Of a stretch of 64,000 nt of DNA, positions 22,141-32,757 are shown one piece after another (positions within the stretch are counted from its first letter, which is position 1; every line of letters begins with the position of its first letter). The notes beneath the pieces are model-generated. The model was not told where the DNA came from and searched no databases. It worked only from the letters and a program-made list of their open reading frames with translations. The stretch spans positions 73,355,808 to 73,419,807 of the forward strand of contig OY294046.1 of the NCBI GenBank assembly GCA_958510825.1, in the 5' to 3' direction. This DNA is from Brachypterus glaber. Lineage: Eukaryota > Arthropoda > Insecta > Coleoptera > Kateretidae. The translations under genes and the position numbers were made by a program.

Positions 22141-22576
22141 CCCAGACAGCACATAATAACTATTAGATATCCAGAGGATATATTTTCTGGATATAGGGTA
22201 TATCCATTGGATAACCTGGATTGCCATTGGATATCCCATGAACATCCAAATGTCCGCCTATATCCAGGATATCCAGTGGATATCCACGAGATATCCAGTG
22301 GACATCAATTATTTTAACCTCCCTAAAGTATATCCACTGGATATTCATTAGATATCCATTATTTATATCCAGGATATCCATGGATATACATGATGGATAT
22401 CTAAGGGAGGTTAAAAACAGATGTCCACTGGATATCTCGTGGATATCTATTGAATATCCTGGATATTGGCGGACATTTGGATGTCCATGGGATATCTAAT
22501 GGCATTCCAGGCTATATACTCTATATCCAGAAAGTATATCCCCTGGATATCTAATAGTTATTATGTGCTGTCTGGG
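22141..22576. mobile_element. 436-bp foldback element made of GGATATCC-type motifs
   Basis: Terminal CCCAGACAGCACATAATAAC is inverted exactly at the other end, flanked by TA (22139-22140, 22577-22578). The fold continues almost to the centre, giving arms of about 200 bp. Inside both arms TGGATATCCA, GGATATCC, TGGATATC and related words recur more than 20 times. The long minus-strand frame rich in Asp-Ile is a by-product of the repeat. No coding function. Confidence 0.85.
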
Positions 22577-22578
22577 TA

Positions 22579-23184
22579 CCAAGTTTGAATATTTTTTATA
22601 AATTTTAAAACCTACATCCTTTTTAGAGTCTAATAAAATTTCAACTAAAGAATTGACCACTTTGTAGATGAATATCCAAAAGTTCGGACTAAATGGATAT
22701 TGGAAAGGATTTCATAGTGATATTGATAAAAAATATAGTTTTCTGGGCCGAAATAAAAAATATCTGACCAAGCAAAATATCTCAATGTTTACTGAAATAA
22801 TGAGGCATAAAATCCGAATGGACTATATCCGTAATATGTTTATGATAGTAGCAGAAGCTTTTTGACAAACGAGACCTTGGCGCACGCTTATATCTTTTTC
22901 CTTGATATACCAGGTATTTCAAAATGCTCAACGAACTTTTACTACGTAAAACAATGTTTAATTATTAATTTATTTTACAAAGTAATTCATGGTTTTGTGT
23001 GTAATTATAAAAAATTATTTTTTTTTTATATACTAGTCCTGTCAGTATTTTTTTATAAAATTAAATTTTAACCATTCGCTCCTGATTTTTTTCTTTGAAT
23101 TTCGTAAACTTTATTTTGTGTGTATAAAATAAAATGCTATCAAAAGTAAGAAAAAGTTATATTTTATAATATATACGCACCACG
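22579..23184. other. Unassigned sequence
   Basis: Two short plus-strand frames (22668-22865, 22862-23071) have AT-driven composition and no motif; not called as genes. Confidence 0.4.
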
Positions 23185-23290
23185 ACTCAAACCATTTCAG
23201 TGTACATCGAGTGCTTTTTTAACTCGGCGCGCCTCTGAAAAAAACGAACTCTCGTGCACTAAAAACTAGGTTCGCGTACTCTGTGGGTAA
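23185..23290 (-). repeat. Dispersed repeat family G, copy 1
   Basis: CAAACCATTTCAGTGTACAT with CGAGTGC and GTGCACTAAAAACTAGGTTC are inverted relative to 61807-61890, in matching order. Confidence 0.6.
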
Positions 23291-23415
23291 TATACTATTA
23301 CACAGGCACACAAAAATAAATCTGCGTAGCCAAAAAGCGACCTATATAGCATTGTTGTATTGATCCAGCGTAGTCGAAATCTGCATTAATTGGACTTTTC
23401 TGCTTACTAGTTTTT

Positions 23416-23794
23416 TTTCTATTTTACGACTCTTATAAGCTCATAATCACACGCATTTTGCGTGTTCTTATAGGCCCATAAGAGGTCTCTACTTTTTTTT
23501 CTTTTGGGTTGGCAACAGACCTGGCCTATCGTTTAACGTTTTCCGTGCAAATGTCAATGTCGCTTTAAAATTCTACAAAATTTTGTGTTTAGGTTATTTT
23601 TACCATGTTAAAATTGTGGCTTGGTTAATTGCAGTAAAAAAGAGATGAGATGACTATAAAATATATCAAAATATCATTTGTTCTTAGAATTTTAAACATA
23701 GTGTAAACTGTAATACCAATCCAAAACAAAAATCCCTAAATCAGTCATCAATTTAAATGTAAGTTTTTTAAATTTTAGAGCAAAATAGAAAAAA
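23416..23794 (+). mobile_element. MITE-like repeat family B, copy 2
   Basis: Bounded by TTTTCTATTTTAC and GCAAAATAGAAAA. The internal marks are as in copy 1, including the hairpin ACACGCATTTTGCGTGT. Followed by a tail that includes CGTTTCATAACACGTTTT and ACTAGTACTTTAATATACTA, then directly by copy 3. Confidence 0.8.
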
Positions 23795-23852
23795 TTGTAC
23801 AAAACACTCGTTTCATAACACGTTTTTAGCGCACTAGTACTTTAATATACTA

Positions 23853-24244
23853 TTTTCTATTTTGCTACTCTTATAAGCTCATAATCACACGCATTTTGCG
23901 TGTTCTTATAGGCCCATAAGAGGTCTCTACTTTTTTTTTTTTGGGTTGGCAACAGATAAAAGCCTATTGTTTGAAGTTTTCCGTGCAAATCCCTTTAAAG
24001 TCACTTTAAAGTTTAATTTTCTATAATATTTTGTGTTTAGGTTATTTTTTACCGTGTTAAAATTGTTGCTTGATCACTTGCAGTGAAAAATAGAAGAGCT
24101 GACTATAAAATATATCAAAACATCATTTGTTCTTAGAATTTTAAACATGGCAAAAACTGTAATGCCAACTCGAAACAAAAATCCCTAAATCACTCATCAA
24201 CTTAAATGTAAGTTTTTTTAAATTTTATAGCAAAATAGAAAAAA
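23853..24244 (+). mobile_element. MITE-like repeat family B, copy 3 (tandem with copy 2)
   Basis: TIRs TTTTCTATTTTGC and GCAAAATAGAAAA; the same tail follows, now with a complete hairpin (24267-24312): GTTTCATAACACGTTTTTAG and its inverted copy ending TATGTTATGAAAC. The unit is tandem, same orientation, so one unit is core plus tail (about 440-470 bp). Confidence 0.8.
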
Positions 24245-24329
24245 TTGTATAAAGCACTCGTTTCATAACACGTTTTTAGCGCACTAAAAACGTATGTTAT
24301 GAAACTAGTACTTTAATATACTATTATAT

Positions 24330-25240
24330 TGTCGATATTTATATTGATTATTTAAAATACTAAAAAGAATAAAAATAGTATTTAACTAATATTTCGGGAT
24401 AACTGAACAATTGCAAAAAATTATTATCTTTTTTTTTTAATTAGTTAAACGAGTTTATACTAAGTACTCTATTTATGTATTTACTTATTTATTTCTTTAT
24501 TTGTTTGTTTGTTTATGTATTTATTTATTTATTTATTTACAGGCTAAGAATCGTTTTGGGATACTTGCAACGAGTATCTCATATTTTCGGAATCTTCAAA
24601 TGCGTTTGCAAAATATCCTCAAGTGACGGAAAACATATGGGTGATTCTCAGAATCAGCATAAAAAACCTTAAGAATCACCTCTAGATTCCAAACAGCTAA
24701 GTCTCTGTAATTATCCAATTTTGATTTAAGATTTTACAATCTACTATTTTTTTCGTTGTACATTTTTGAGTTACCCTGTATAGATTATTGAATCAGCATT
24801 TACGATTTTATCGGCTGACCGGTGATATCATAACTCAGCCAGATGGGGATTACCTCTTACGTGATTAGGGCCATCCGTCTCGAATATCGCCCTACGGAAC
24901 GTCAAAATCTTCTGAAATATGGATATGTGGGTCTGTCCGTATGTGGAAGCTATTCCTGAATTATGATCCTTACCTATACATTAAAATTATACTATATGTA
25001 GCAAAATGTTTCAATTTAAAATAAAGAAAAAAAGTTAGCAAAGTTGCATTGAAGGATCATACGACAGTAATGCATGATAATAACACTTGTCTCAGGCAAA
25101 TACCCTTTGCGCATAATACCTTCTGTGGACAACCGGCTTATAGTGACTTCCGAACCACATTAAGTGTGTCCCCGGATCGACTTAATACCACAAACAGACT
25201 ATTTTTTTAAATTAAGATAAACTTATTTGGGACTTTGCCC
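24330..25240. other. Unassigned sequence with TTTA microsatellite
   Basis: 24473-24541 is an imperfect TTTA/TTTG repeat. Near 24765-24782, TTTTTGAGTTACCCTGTATA resembles the right end of a TA element; no left end found. 24800-25210 has more balanced composition but no recognisable gene. Confidence 0.4.
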
Positions 25241-25688
25241 TGCTTGAGTAAAAACTAATTTTTGTTGAGATAAAAATTTTAAAAATTGTAGGTGGCGCCA
25301 GATATCAGTGAAAAAGTAAAAAGTTTTCAGGTAAACTTACCTTTCCGTAATAGATACAAAAAAAAGTTATTTAAAAAAGAGATTTATAATCAAAAATAAG
25401 AGCCGTATGTAAAATTTTAATAATTTTAACCTGTAATTTTTTTTTTAAATAGTGTCAAGTTTCCAGTGTTTGATTTATTTTAAAATAAAAAAATTTATGA
25501 AGTAAATATTAAATTTTGGCATGCGGCTCTTATTATGATTATAAATATATTTTTTAAATAACTTTTTTCTTATCTTTTACGGAAAGGTAAGTTTACCTGA
25601 AAAATTTTTACTCTTTCACTGATATCTGGCGCCACCTATAATTTTTCAAAATTTTATTTTGACAAAAATTAGTTTTGAAGCAAGCACG
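25241..25688. mobile_element. Foldback element with ~150-bp arms
   Basis: AAAACTAATTTTTGT, GGTGGCGCCAGATATCAGTG, GGTAAACTTACCTTTCCGTAA and ATAAGAGCCG at the left are all inverted in order at the right, ending ACAAAAATTAGTTTT. TGCTTG words flank both ends. A loop of about 120 bp is AT-rich. It lies directly upstream of the LINE at 25939. Confidence 0.8.
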
Positions 25689-25938
25689 GCAAAATCCCAA
25701 AGCAGTTTTTCTCAATTCGAAAAAAAAAGTAATTTTGTGGTATTGTCACACTGTATACACAAATATTCATATCACAAAGAGAGCAGCCACACTGTACAGT
25801 CTGCCACAAGTCCAATCCAATCCAATTCCAGTATGGCTTTTCCCTTTGGGTAGTTGGCCAGCTCGATCTAGTATAATTTTCAGCCTACGCAAAACCGTCT
25901 CACTCTGTAGTGATGTTTGCGCAGACGCCAATTTATAA

Positions 25939-28797
25939 AAAAATAATAATCTCTTTGAAATTCTTAAAAAAATATCCACGTGTACAACGAAATACATTGA
26001 AATTAAATCACATATTAATAATCACGACTCACTTAAAAATTTACAATTAAACATCTTTCGCTGGAACACTAGTAAACACGACGAATTTTACAGCAAAATG
26101 TTACACTCCGATAATATATTTAACTACAGAGAAAACGATATCTCCGCTTCTTATTTAAACTTACTCAGTTCTATCACTGACTGTGCCAAAGATTTGCGCT
26201 TAAATTTAAATTCTACAAAGAAACTTACTTCCTTTAACCATATCTGGTTTGATCATGAGTGCTTACTAGCGAAAAAAGCTGCCAAAAATGCTTTAAAAAA
26301 CTGTAAAAAAAATAACTTCTCGCAGGACTTACTTGTAATTTATCTGAGCCTTAAAAAACAGTACAGACGTATTTTAAAACTTAAAAAGGAGGCTCATACA
26401 ATTAACTTAACTCTCAGGCTTAGTGCAACTAAAAATCAATCAGAATTTTGGAAATTAATTAAAAATTTACGCTCAAATAATAAACCTGCTAGTTTATCCT
26501 TGCTTGACTGGGAGTCCTTTTATGACTCAATTTACACTGTGCATAACGAGTCACAATTTTTATATTCTGACGCCGGTTCGTCATTACTAACTTCGCGTAT
26601 AACTTTAAATGAACTAAAGTCCAGTCTTAATAAATGCAAAAATGGTAAAAGTCCAGGTAAGGACAATATTCCATTTGAGTTTTTTAAGTATCTACCAGAA
26701 AACTGGTTATGCTACCTACTGAATTTATATAACAATATATTTGACAAAGAAATCATTCCCCATACTTGGTCGGAAATTTCACTTCTTATGCTTCACAAAA
26801 AAGGTCCAGTTGAGGATCCTGCTAATTACCGCGGTATAGCTCTACTAAACTGTATGGAAAAAATATTCTCTCAAATAATTTTACAAAGGCTTACAGAGTG
26901 GTCCGATACATTTAATGTTATACCGGAATGTCAGGCAGGCTTTAGACAAAACCGGGGTTGCTTGGATAATCTATTTACTCTTAATTCCCTCATTAATATC
27001 TGTCTACGGTTGAAAGGTAGAAAACTTTATGCGATTTTTGTAGATTTCAAACGTGCGTTTGACTGTATTAACCACCATCTGTTATGGAAAAAATTACACT
27101 CTCTTGGAGTAAGTTCGAAAATAATCAGGATCCTCAAAATGTTGTATGACAAAGCAATTGCACAAATAAAAACTGCTGAAGGCTATTCAAAACCCTACAA
27201 CATTTCTGAGGGAGTTCTACAGGGTGAACCATTAAGCCCCATTCTTTTTGCATTGTTTATTTCTGACATAGAAAAATATTTTAGGGAAAATGGAGCCTTG
27301 GGTGTTAATGTGGATGGTCTTGTGGACATACTTATGCTTTTATACGCTGATGATTTGGTCATTTTTGGGGAATCGCCCATTGATATTTCACGTAAACTCA
27401 AAATTCTCTCTCAGTATGCAAATGAAAATGGCCTTAAAATTAACATTAAAAAAACGAAAATAATCTGTTTTACCAAGGGTGGCTTTAGGTATTCACGTGA
27501 CTTAAACTTTAAATATGACGGCGACAATATTGAAGTAGTAAACAAGTACGTTTACCTGGGTGTTACATTCTCTCAGTCAGGGCTATTCGCTGAAATGACC
27601 AAAGAAGCATGCAATAAAACAAAAAAATCAATCGGTACCGTTATGTCCCTTTTGTCAAACTCAAAAATCAACAGCTGGCAATCCCGAATTAAACTTTATG
27701 AATCTATAGTCCTATCTACTTTGCTTTATAGTTCTCCAGTTTGGGCGTTACGTTTCTTTAATGAAATTGAGCGTGTTCAGTTGGCCTTTTTTAAAAGATT
27801 ATTTTTACTCCCCCGCAACACCCCGGATTATATGATACGACTCGAAACTGGGTCCGTTAAAGTTTCTTTCTTGATTTTTAAAATGTGCCTTAATTGGATT
27901 GAAAAGCTTATTAGAATGCCCGCTCATAGATACCCCAAGCTTTGTTTTAACCGCTTACAAAACTTAAACAATGGTAATACAAAATATAACTGGTTGGCAC
28001 AGTTTCAATGTATGCTGGAAAAAATTGATGAATCTAACTTTTTGACTAATTTAACAGTAAGAAAAATAAAATACAATAGACCAATTTTACTTAACAAATT
28101 TCGCGAATTTCTACATAGAGATGACATAAATTCATTATTTTTTTCCAAAAATTCAACTATTTATCAAAAGTTTAGAATTAATCTGGAACCTCAAAATTAT
28201 TTATACTGTCGAGATAATATCTCTATCATTCGTATAATAATGCAATTACGTATGGCTACAAGCTTTTCTACCTCCTTCTCATTCAATGGCAGCTTTTACA
28301 AAATCAACCCTAAAGAAGTATGTACTATTTGCAACTTAAACGAGTTTGAGACTTTAGATCATATTTTCTTTAAATGCCCCATGTACAAACCGTTGCGTGC
28401 ACCTTACATTGATAGCCTTATTAACCTAGACGGTCTAGTCTTTGCACTTAACTTTCTTAATGTAACTAAAATAAAAATGCTGCACAGTTTTATCGGAAAC
28501 TTATTAAAGCTCCGTTCCTTTATAACTAACGAATAATGCTTTTTGTCTTTAACCTTTAAATATTGGTATTATCGTTTCTTCTTATAATTAACTTTTTTTT
28601 TGTATTAAAGTTTCTGCTTTTTCTTTTTATTAAATTATCTATGAATATCCATCAAATTACTTAAATAGTTAGGGTTTAGTATTTAGTGTATTTTTTTTTC
28701 TCTTCTCTTGTATTTTTTTTTATATATTCAAACTTCTTGTAACAAGATTTGTAATCTTTTATACAATAAACGTTTATTATTATTATTATTATTATTT
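25939..28797 (+). mobile_element. 5'-truncated non-LTR retrotransposon (LINE)
   Basis: Comprises the reverse-transcriptase frame (below), a 240-bp T-rich 3' UTR, and an ATT-repeat tail at 28776-28797. The endonuclease part is absent: the frame opens after a stop at 25936-25938. The 5' boundary cannot be fixed more precisely. Confidence 0.8.
26098..28536 (+). CDS. LINE reverse transcriptase, partial ORF (812 aa)
   Basis: Copies the element's RNA into DNA at the insertion site. RT motifs in order: GKSPGKDNIPFE (about residue 183), QAGFRQNRG (279), FVDFKRAFD (314), VLQGEPLSP (373), catalytic YADD (about 416-419), then the thumb region. The C-terminus has a Cys-His zinc motif, C-x2-C-x9-H-x4-C within residues 742-760 (CTICNLNEFETLDHIFFKC), as in many jockey/CR1/R1-type LINEs. 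No N-terminal apurinic-type endonuclease is visible; the usual full protein would be longer. The ATG at 26098 is arbitrary, because the same frame is open back to 25939 and already looks coding (IEIKSHINNHD). The frame has no stop and good codon continuity, so the copy is fairly young, but the truncation makes it dead. Clade is not assigned. Confidence 0.9.
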   Translation: MLHSDNIFNYRENDISASYLNLLSSITDCAKDLRLNLNSTKKLTSFNHIWFDHECLLAKKAAKNALKNCKKNNFSQDLLVIYLSLKKQYRRILKLKKEAHTINLTLRLSATKNQSEFWKLIKNLRSNNKPASLSLLDWESFYDSIYTVHNESQFLYSDAGSSLLTSRITLNELKSSLNKCKNGKSPGKDNIPFEFFKYLPENWLCYLLNLYNNIFDKEIIPHTWSEISLLMLHKKGPVEDPANYRGIALLNCMEKIFSQIILQRLTEWSDTFNVIPECQAGFRQNRGCLDNLFTLNSLINICLRLKGRKLYAIFVDFKRAFDCINHHLLWKKLHSLGVSSKIIRILKMLYDKAIAQIKTAEGYSKPYNISEGVLQGEPLSPILFALFISDIEKYFRENGALGVNVDGLVDILMLLYADDLVIFGESPIDISRKLKILSQYANENGLKINIKKTKIICFTKGGFRYSRDLNFKYDGDNIEVVNKYVYLGVTFSQSGLFAEMTKEACNKTKKSIGTVMSLLSNSKINSWQSRIKLYESIVLSTLLYSSPVWALRFFNEIERVQLAFFKRLFLLPRNTPDYMIRLETGSVKVSFLIFKMCLNWIEKLIRMPAHRYPKLCFNRLQNLNNGNTKYNWLAQFQCMLEKIDESNFLTNLTVRKIKYNRPILLNKFREFLHRDDINSLFFSKNSTIYQKFRINLEPQNYLYCRDNISIIRIIMQLRMATSFSTSFSFNGSFYKINPKEVCTICNLNEFETLDHIFFKCPMYKPLRAPYIDSLINLDGLVFALNFLNVTKIKMLHSFIGNLLKLRSFITNE

Positions 28798-28798
28798 A

Positions 28799-29735
28799 CA
28801 ATTAAACGAACACTTTCACGACATTACATAAAATAAAAATAATCAAGTCCTGTGCATATAAATGATAACAAGCTAGTGTTTAATCAAGACAAAACCGTCA
28901 CTATGCAGTTTTACACCAGAGAAAATCAGTACCAATCCAGTCCTTTAATAACTATTAATAACAAAAGTCTACAACAAGTTGCCTCTTATAAACTTCTTGG
29001 AGTTAACATTGACTTGTCATTGTCTTTTCGAGGTCATATTGACTATGTCTTTAAAAGAGTTAGTAGCTATTGTTATGCACTTAGAAGACTAAAGGAAATC
29101 ATTAACACTGATGCTGCTATCAAATTTTATCATTCACACTTAGAATCAGTTTTACGATATGGCATTATCTGCTGGGGTAACAGCTGTTCTGTAGATCGAC
29201 TTTTTGTTCTTCAGAAACGGTGTATTAGATGTCTTTTTGGACTAACTTGGAACCAATCTTGTGTTAATGTATTCAAGCTTAATAATTTAATGACTCTTCC
29301 TTGTCTCTACATTTTTGAAATATTATCTTTTGTGCATTCTAATAAGCATAAGTTCAGCAGTCTAAATAAAAACCATTCGTATAACACAAGACATGGTACT
29401 AATCTTGAATTAAATTCACACAGATTGACTCTATATGAAAATAATCCATTTTATATAGGAGCTAAGCTATTTAATAAACTTAATGAGCAGTTGAAGTCAA
29501 TTCAGCAAACACATACTTTTAAAAAACAAGTTAAAAAGATGTTAATACATCATGCCTTTTACTCGGTTGATGAATATTTAAACTGTCGATTTTAAATTTT
29601 ACTTTGTTCTGTATGTATCTATTTTTGTTAATTTATTTTTTATTGTCTCTTGTGTATTTATTTGTTTATATATTTGTGACTTGTCCTATATTATTTTATA
29701 ATCTTTTGGACCAATAAATTACTTTACTTTACTTT
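28799..29735 (+). mobile_element. Second LINE 3' fragment
   Basis: Starts right after the ATT tail of the previous LINE and ends after AATAAATTACTTTAC with a TTTAC-type repeat tail (29717-29735). Same orientation as its neighbour. Confidence 0.75.
28852..29595 (+). pseudogene. LINE RT C-terminal region (247 aa)
   Basis: Begins just downstream of where the YADD box would be. NKLVFNQDKT, SYKLLGVNIDLSLSF, HIDYVFKRVSSYCYALR, LESVLRYGIICWGNS, YNTRHGTNLELNSHR and LFNKLNEQLKS are the typical order of the post-RT region of jockey-like LINEs, ending FYSVDEYL. The catalytic core and endonuclease are missing, so it is a 5'-truncated, non-functional copy. The start codon is not meaningful: the ORF simply opens there. 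Confidence 0.85.
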
Positions 29736-29832
29736 ACTATATCAATGATTGCGATGCTGATGCTGGAATATATCCGCCGAAGCAGTCACATCCGTCCCTT
29801 ACAAAGATCACGCTGCGACTCTGCCACAAGTC

Positions 29833-30072
29833 GTGATGCCACATCGAATAAACAACACTCACTCCAAAGATGACATACGTATATATTTTTATAGAGTAAA
29901 AAAATCGCAAAATGGTCTAAACTATTGCTGTTTTAAATTTTTTAATAAGCTACCCACTTGCGTTCGTAGTCTTCCAATAAATTGTTTTAAACAATTATTT
30001 TTATTAGCCAAGGCATTCTACTCTAAATCCAAGTATTTGGAGTTTGATTTTAGAAATTTCAAATTTCCATAA
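29833..30072 (+). pseudogene. Third LINE C-terminal remnant
   Basis: About 80 residues: DIRIYFYRVKKSQNG, FKFFNKLPTCVRSLPI and AFYSKSKYLEF match the extreme C-terminus of jockey-like LINE ORFs. Its 3' UTR continues after a MITE insertion to AATAAATTTATCTTATC near 30315-30335. Only the last part of the ORF survives. Upstream 29735-29830 has a frame reading YINDCDADAG that could belong to the same element or another fragment. Confidence 0.6.
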
Positions 30073-30108
30073 TACGAGTTTGTTTTTGCATGTAACTTTG
30101 TTTTAGGG

Positions 30109-30247
30109 TACATCCACAGGCTCGCATAACAAGCATAGTACATAAGAATACGATGCTGTGATTGGCTTGATGTGCCGTCATGTATCTTGTAAGCCAATCG
30201 CGGTATCGCATTCTTATGTACTATGCTTCTTATGCGAGCCTGTGGAC
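30109..30247. mobile_element. 139-bp foldback MITE inside the LINE 3' UTR
   Basis: CCACAGGCTCGCATAA with the following 35 bp is inverted at the right end (TTATGCGAGCCTGTGG). Flanked by ACAT on both sides, a possible 4-bp target duplication. Arms total about 55 bp with few mismatches. Confidence 0.8.
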
Positions 30248-30346
30248 ATTTCTATTTATTTAAATTTTACTACTATTTGTGACCTGTGTAAATGCTATAT
30301 CTGTAATGCACCAAATAAATTTATCTTATCTTTTCTAATGTAAAAT

Positions 30347-30435
30347 TGTCTTCCACCGCGGGGACTTAAACCCACGCTGTGGACATATGAATTAACTACT
30401 GAACGCCTTAACCGCCACGGTCACTGCGTGCCCTC
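30347..30435 (-). pseudogene. Degenerate tRNA-Leu/Ser-like sequence
   Basis: On the minus strand: GTGGCGGTTAAGGCG (A-box region), a spacer of about 35 nt, then GGGTTTAAGTCCC (B box) flanked by GCG/CGC. The order and GGTTAAGGCG wording resemble class II tRNAs with a long variable arm. Acceptor arms do not pair well, so this is a pseudogene or SINE head. Confidence 0.5.
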
Positions 30436-30516
30436 TTAAACCTACCCTTCAAACTTTTTTATTTAAAATTTTAAATTTTTTTTTTATCTTAGTGTTTTTT
30501 TACCCCGGTTTTTTCT

Positions 30517-30669
30517 ATTCGTTGACGTTTTTTTGGGAAGAGGGTTGAAATTAATAATACTCAAACTATTTTCTTAAATCGTGGGAAACCACCCTCGAAA
30601 CGTCACGATTTAAGAAAATAGTTTGAGTATTATTAATTTCAACAATCTTCCCAAAAAAAATCAATGAAT
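30517..30669. mobile_element. 153-bp foldback MITE
   Basis: Arms of more than 60 bp: TTGGGAAGA..GTTGAAATTAATAATACTCA and the following TTTCTTAAATCGTG are inverted almost perfectly at 30605-30669. Loop of about 20 nt. Non-coding. Confidence 0.8.
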
Positions 30670-32437
30670 ATAAAATTTTAATTATATTAATTTGGATAAA
30701 CTGTAATGTCAACCGCATCATCTCTTTTGATGCCCCTATATCTGAACTATTTTAACAAACAAATTACTGTTTTAATAAGGAATTTGAAAATATTGGAATT
30801 AAAATAACCTATAAGTTATAATTTATAGGTTCTAACCAGGAGTTTCTGTCTAGTTGGTTGACTCCAGAACGGATTCGGATCTCTTTATATCCCCGCGAAG
30901 ATAAAATAATAATAAGAATGCTTTTTTGTTTTTAATTATAAAAGTTTGGTTGTGGAGAATAATTATATTCATAGTTTGTAAAAGGCACAATAAGGGCATT
31001 TAATAGAAAGTATAGAAACAATAATAAATGAGGTTCACTTTTTCATTTCCTACACCACTGGTGGTCGCTGTCCGTTGCATGGCTCTTTTTTACATCATTT
31101 AGATAGAAACATAAGAGGTCCTTAAAATTATTAACAATCTCCATTTTTTCTGTAATTTTTTTTCCTACTCGAAAACGGTACGCCGCGTTACAGAGGGGGG
31201 TGGTAATCAGTAAAAATTTATTTGTATGTCTCAGTACTGAGACATAAAAAGCTGCAAGCAACAGAAGACATCGTAATGTCCAAAGGCAACCCAGCATATA
31301 TTTAAAGTCATCTTAGTGCAACCAAATAAGGAAATTCAAAAAAATAGTACCTACTAAGTATTTGCTTATAATAAAATAAAATAATTTAATAACCACTCTA
31401 CCATATAGTGGCCGCGGTCCGGTTAACGTTTGCAAGACAGAAATAATTTTAATTAACTATGCTTCCGCATAAATTTTCATTTGATTTGCATACAATATAA
31501 GCGCGTAGGCTCAAGTTTTCCGCCCCTTCATGGCAATCGCCGCCGATAAAGTTGAGCTTTCATTTTGAACAAATTATAATCACTCTTCTGCTCCAACCAC
31601 GGCCGTTCTGACATTATCGCTGTATTATTTATGCGCGGTATATTAGATCTTATGGTTTTACTTAAAACTTTATACTGAAAAGTTTATTATTGTTAGACAA
31701 CGCTTTAATTTTATTTTTATTCGATTGATTCTAAAAGCGACACTTTTTGTTCATGTTTTATAGGCGAAAAGTTGAACTTTGTGGCCCTAGGACTTTTTGG
31801 CCACTTTTGGTCTTGAACTAACCGTTCCTTTGACCAGATACAGTTATTATAATCATTTCATACAAAATAAAAAAAATTCCATAACATAACGTCAGAATAT
31901 ATGTCAACTGATTAATCTGTATTCACCCACTAAAATAAATTAAAAACACAAAATTTCAATTGTAAAATCACTTTCAACATTTATAATATTCGTAGAACGG
32001 TTTCACAAGTATTATTTTCCAACAGACACATTTTAACAGAAATTAATCACCAAGCTATAGCTTTTTTAATTTGAAAATGTAACCGCAAGCAAAGAAACGA
32101 TTCAATTGTTTTTGTAGCGATTTGATTGGACAGCATTTTGTCATGGATAACTAGATAAGTAATAAGACAGTAAAAATAAATATTTTTTGCAGTTTAAAAT
32201 TAAGTAAATTTTAATAATTTATTATAATTAGTAACAATCGAATAAAAAATATTGTATAATACACGGCCAAAAAGTTAAATTTCGATTTCGGATGTTTATT
32301 ACCCTCGGGCCGGCCCTCGGCTTCTAAAAAACTACTCAATCGAAAAAATCGAAACTTTTCGCCCTTGTATTTTAAATAACTATTAAATAGTCGAGTCGAG
32401 ACTCGGGTCTTGATTGATACACCGACCTCTTGAAGAT
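30670..32437. other. Mostly unassigned sequence
   Basis: 31180-31200 carries the inverted CCCCCCTCTGTAACGCGGCG block of the MITE at 7971-8345. 31400-31660 is less AT-biased and shows no repeat partner in the window; it might be host unique sequence, but no exon or splice pair could be supported. Minus frames at 31043-31297 and 32211-32546 have no motif. Confidence 0.4.
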
Positions 32438-32757
32438 TTTTTTCTATTTTGCGACTCATAAGCTTATAATCACACGCATTTTGTGTGTTTTTATAGGCCC
32501 ATAAGAGGTCTGTACTTTTTATTTCTTCTGGGTTGGCAACAGACAAAGCCTATCGCTTGACGTTTTCCGTGCAAATGTCAATATCGCTTTAAAGTTTAAT
32601 TTTCTATCTATTTTTTACCGTGTTAAAATTGTGGCTTGGTTTATTGCAGTGTAAAAGAGAAGAGATGACTATAAAATACATCAAAATATCATTTGTTCTT
32701 AGAATTTTTAAACAGGTGTAAACTGTAATGCCAACCCAAAAAAACCCTAAATTTTCG
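32438..32757 (+). mobile_element. MITE-like repeat family B, copy 4 (3' truncated)
   Basis: Starts TTTTCTATTTTGCGACT and keeps CACACGCATTTTG, GGGTTGGCAACAGAC and ATATCATTTGTTCTTAGAAT. It stops near CAACCCAAAAAAACCC without the right TIR. Confidence 0.75.

Noticed and set aside
22163..22381. 72-residue frame rich in Asp-Ile and Trp-Ile
   Set aside because: Lies wholly inside the GGATATCC foldback and is explained by its repeated words.
27195..27401. Minus-strand frame of 68 residues
   Set aside because: Antisense to the RT core of the LINE.
31043..32546. Possible host exons in a less AT-biased stretch
   Set aside because: Frames lack motifs, no convincing splice pair, and parts match MITE or family B sequence.
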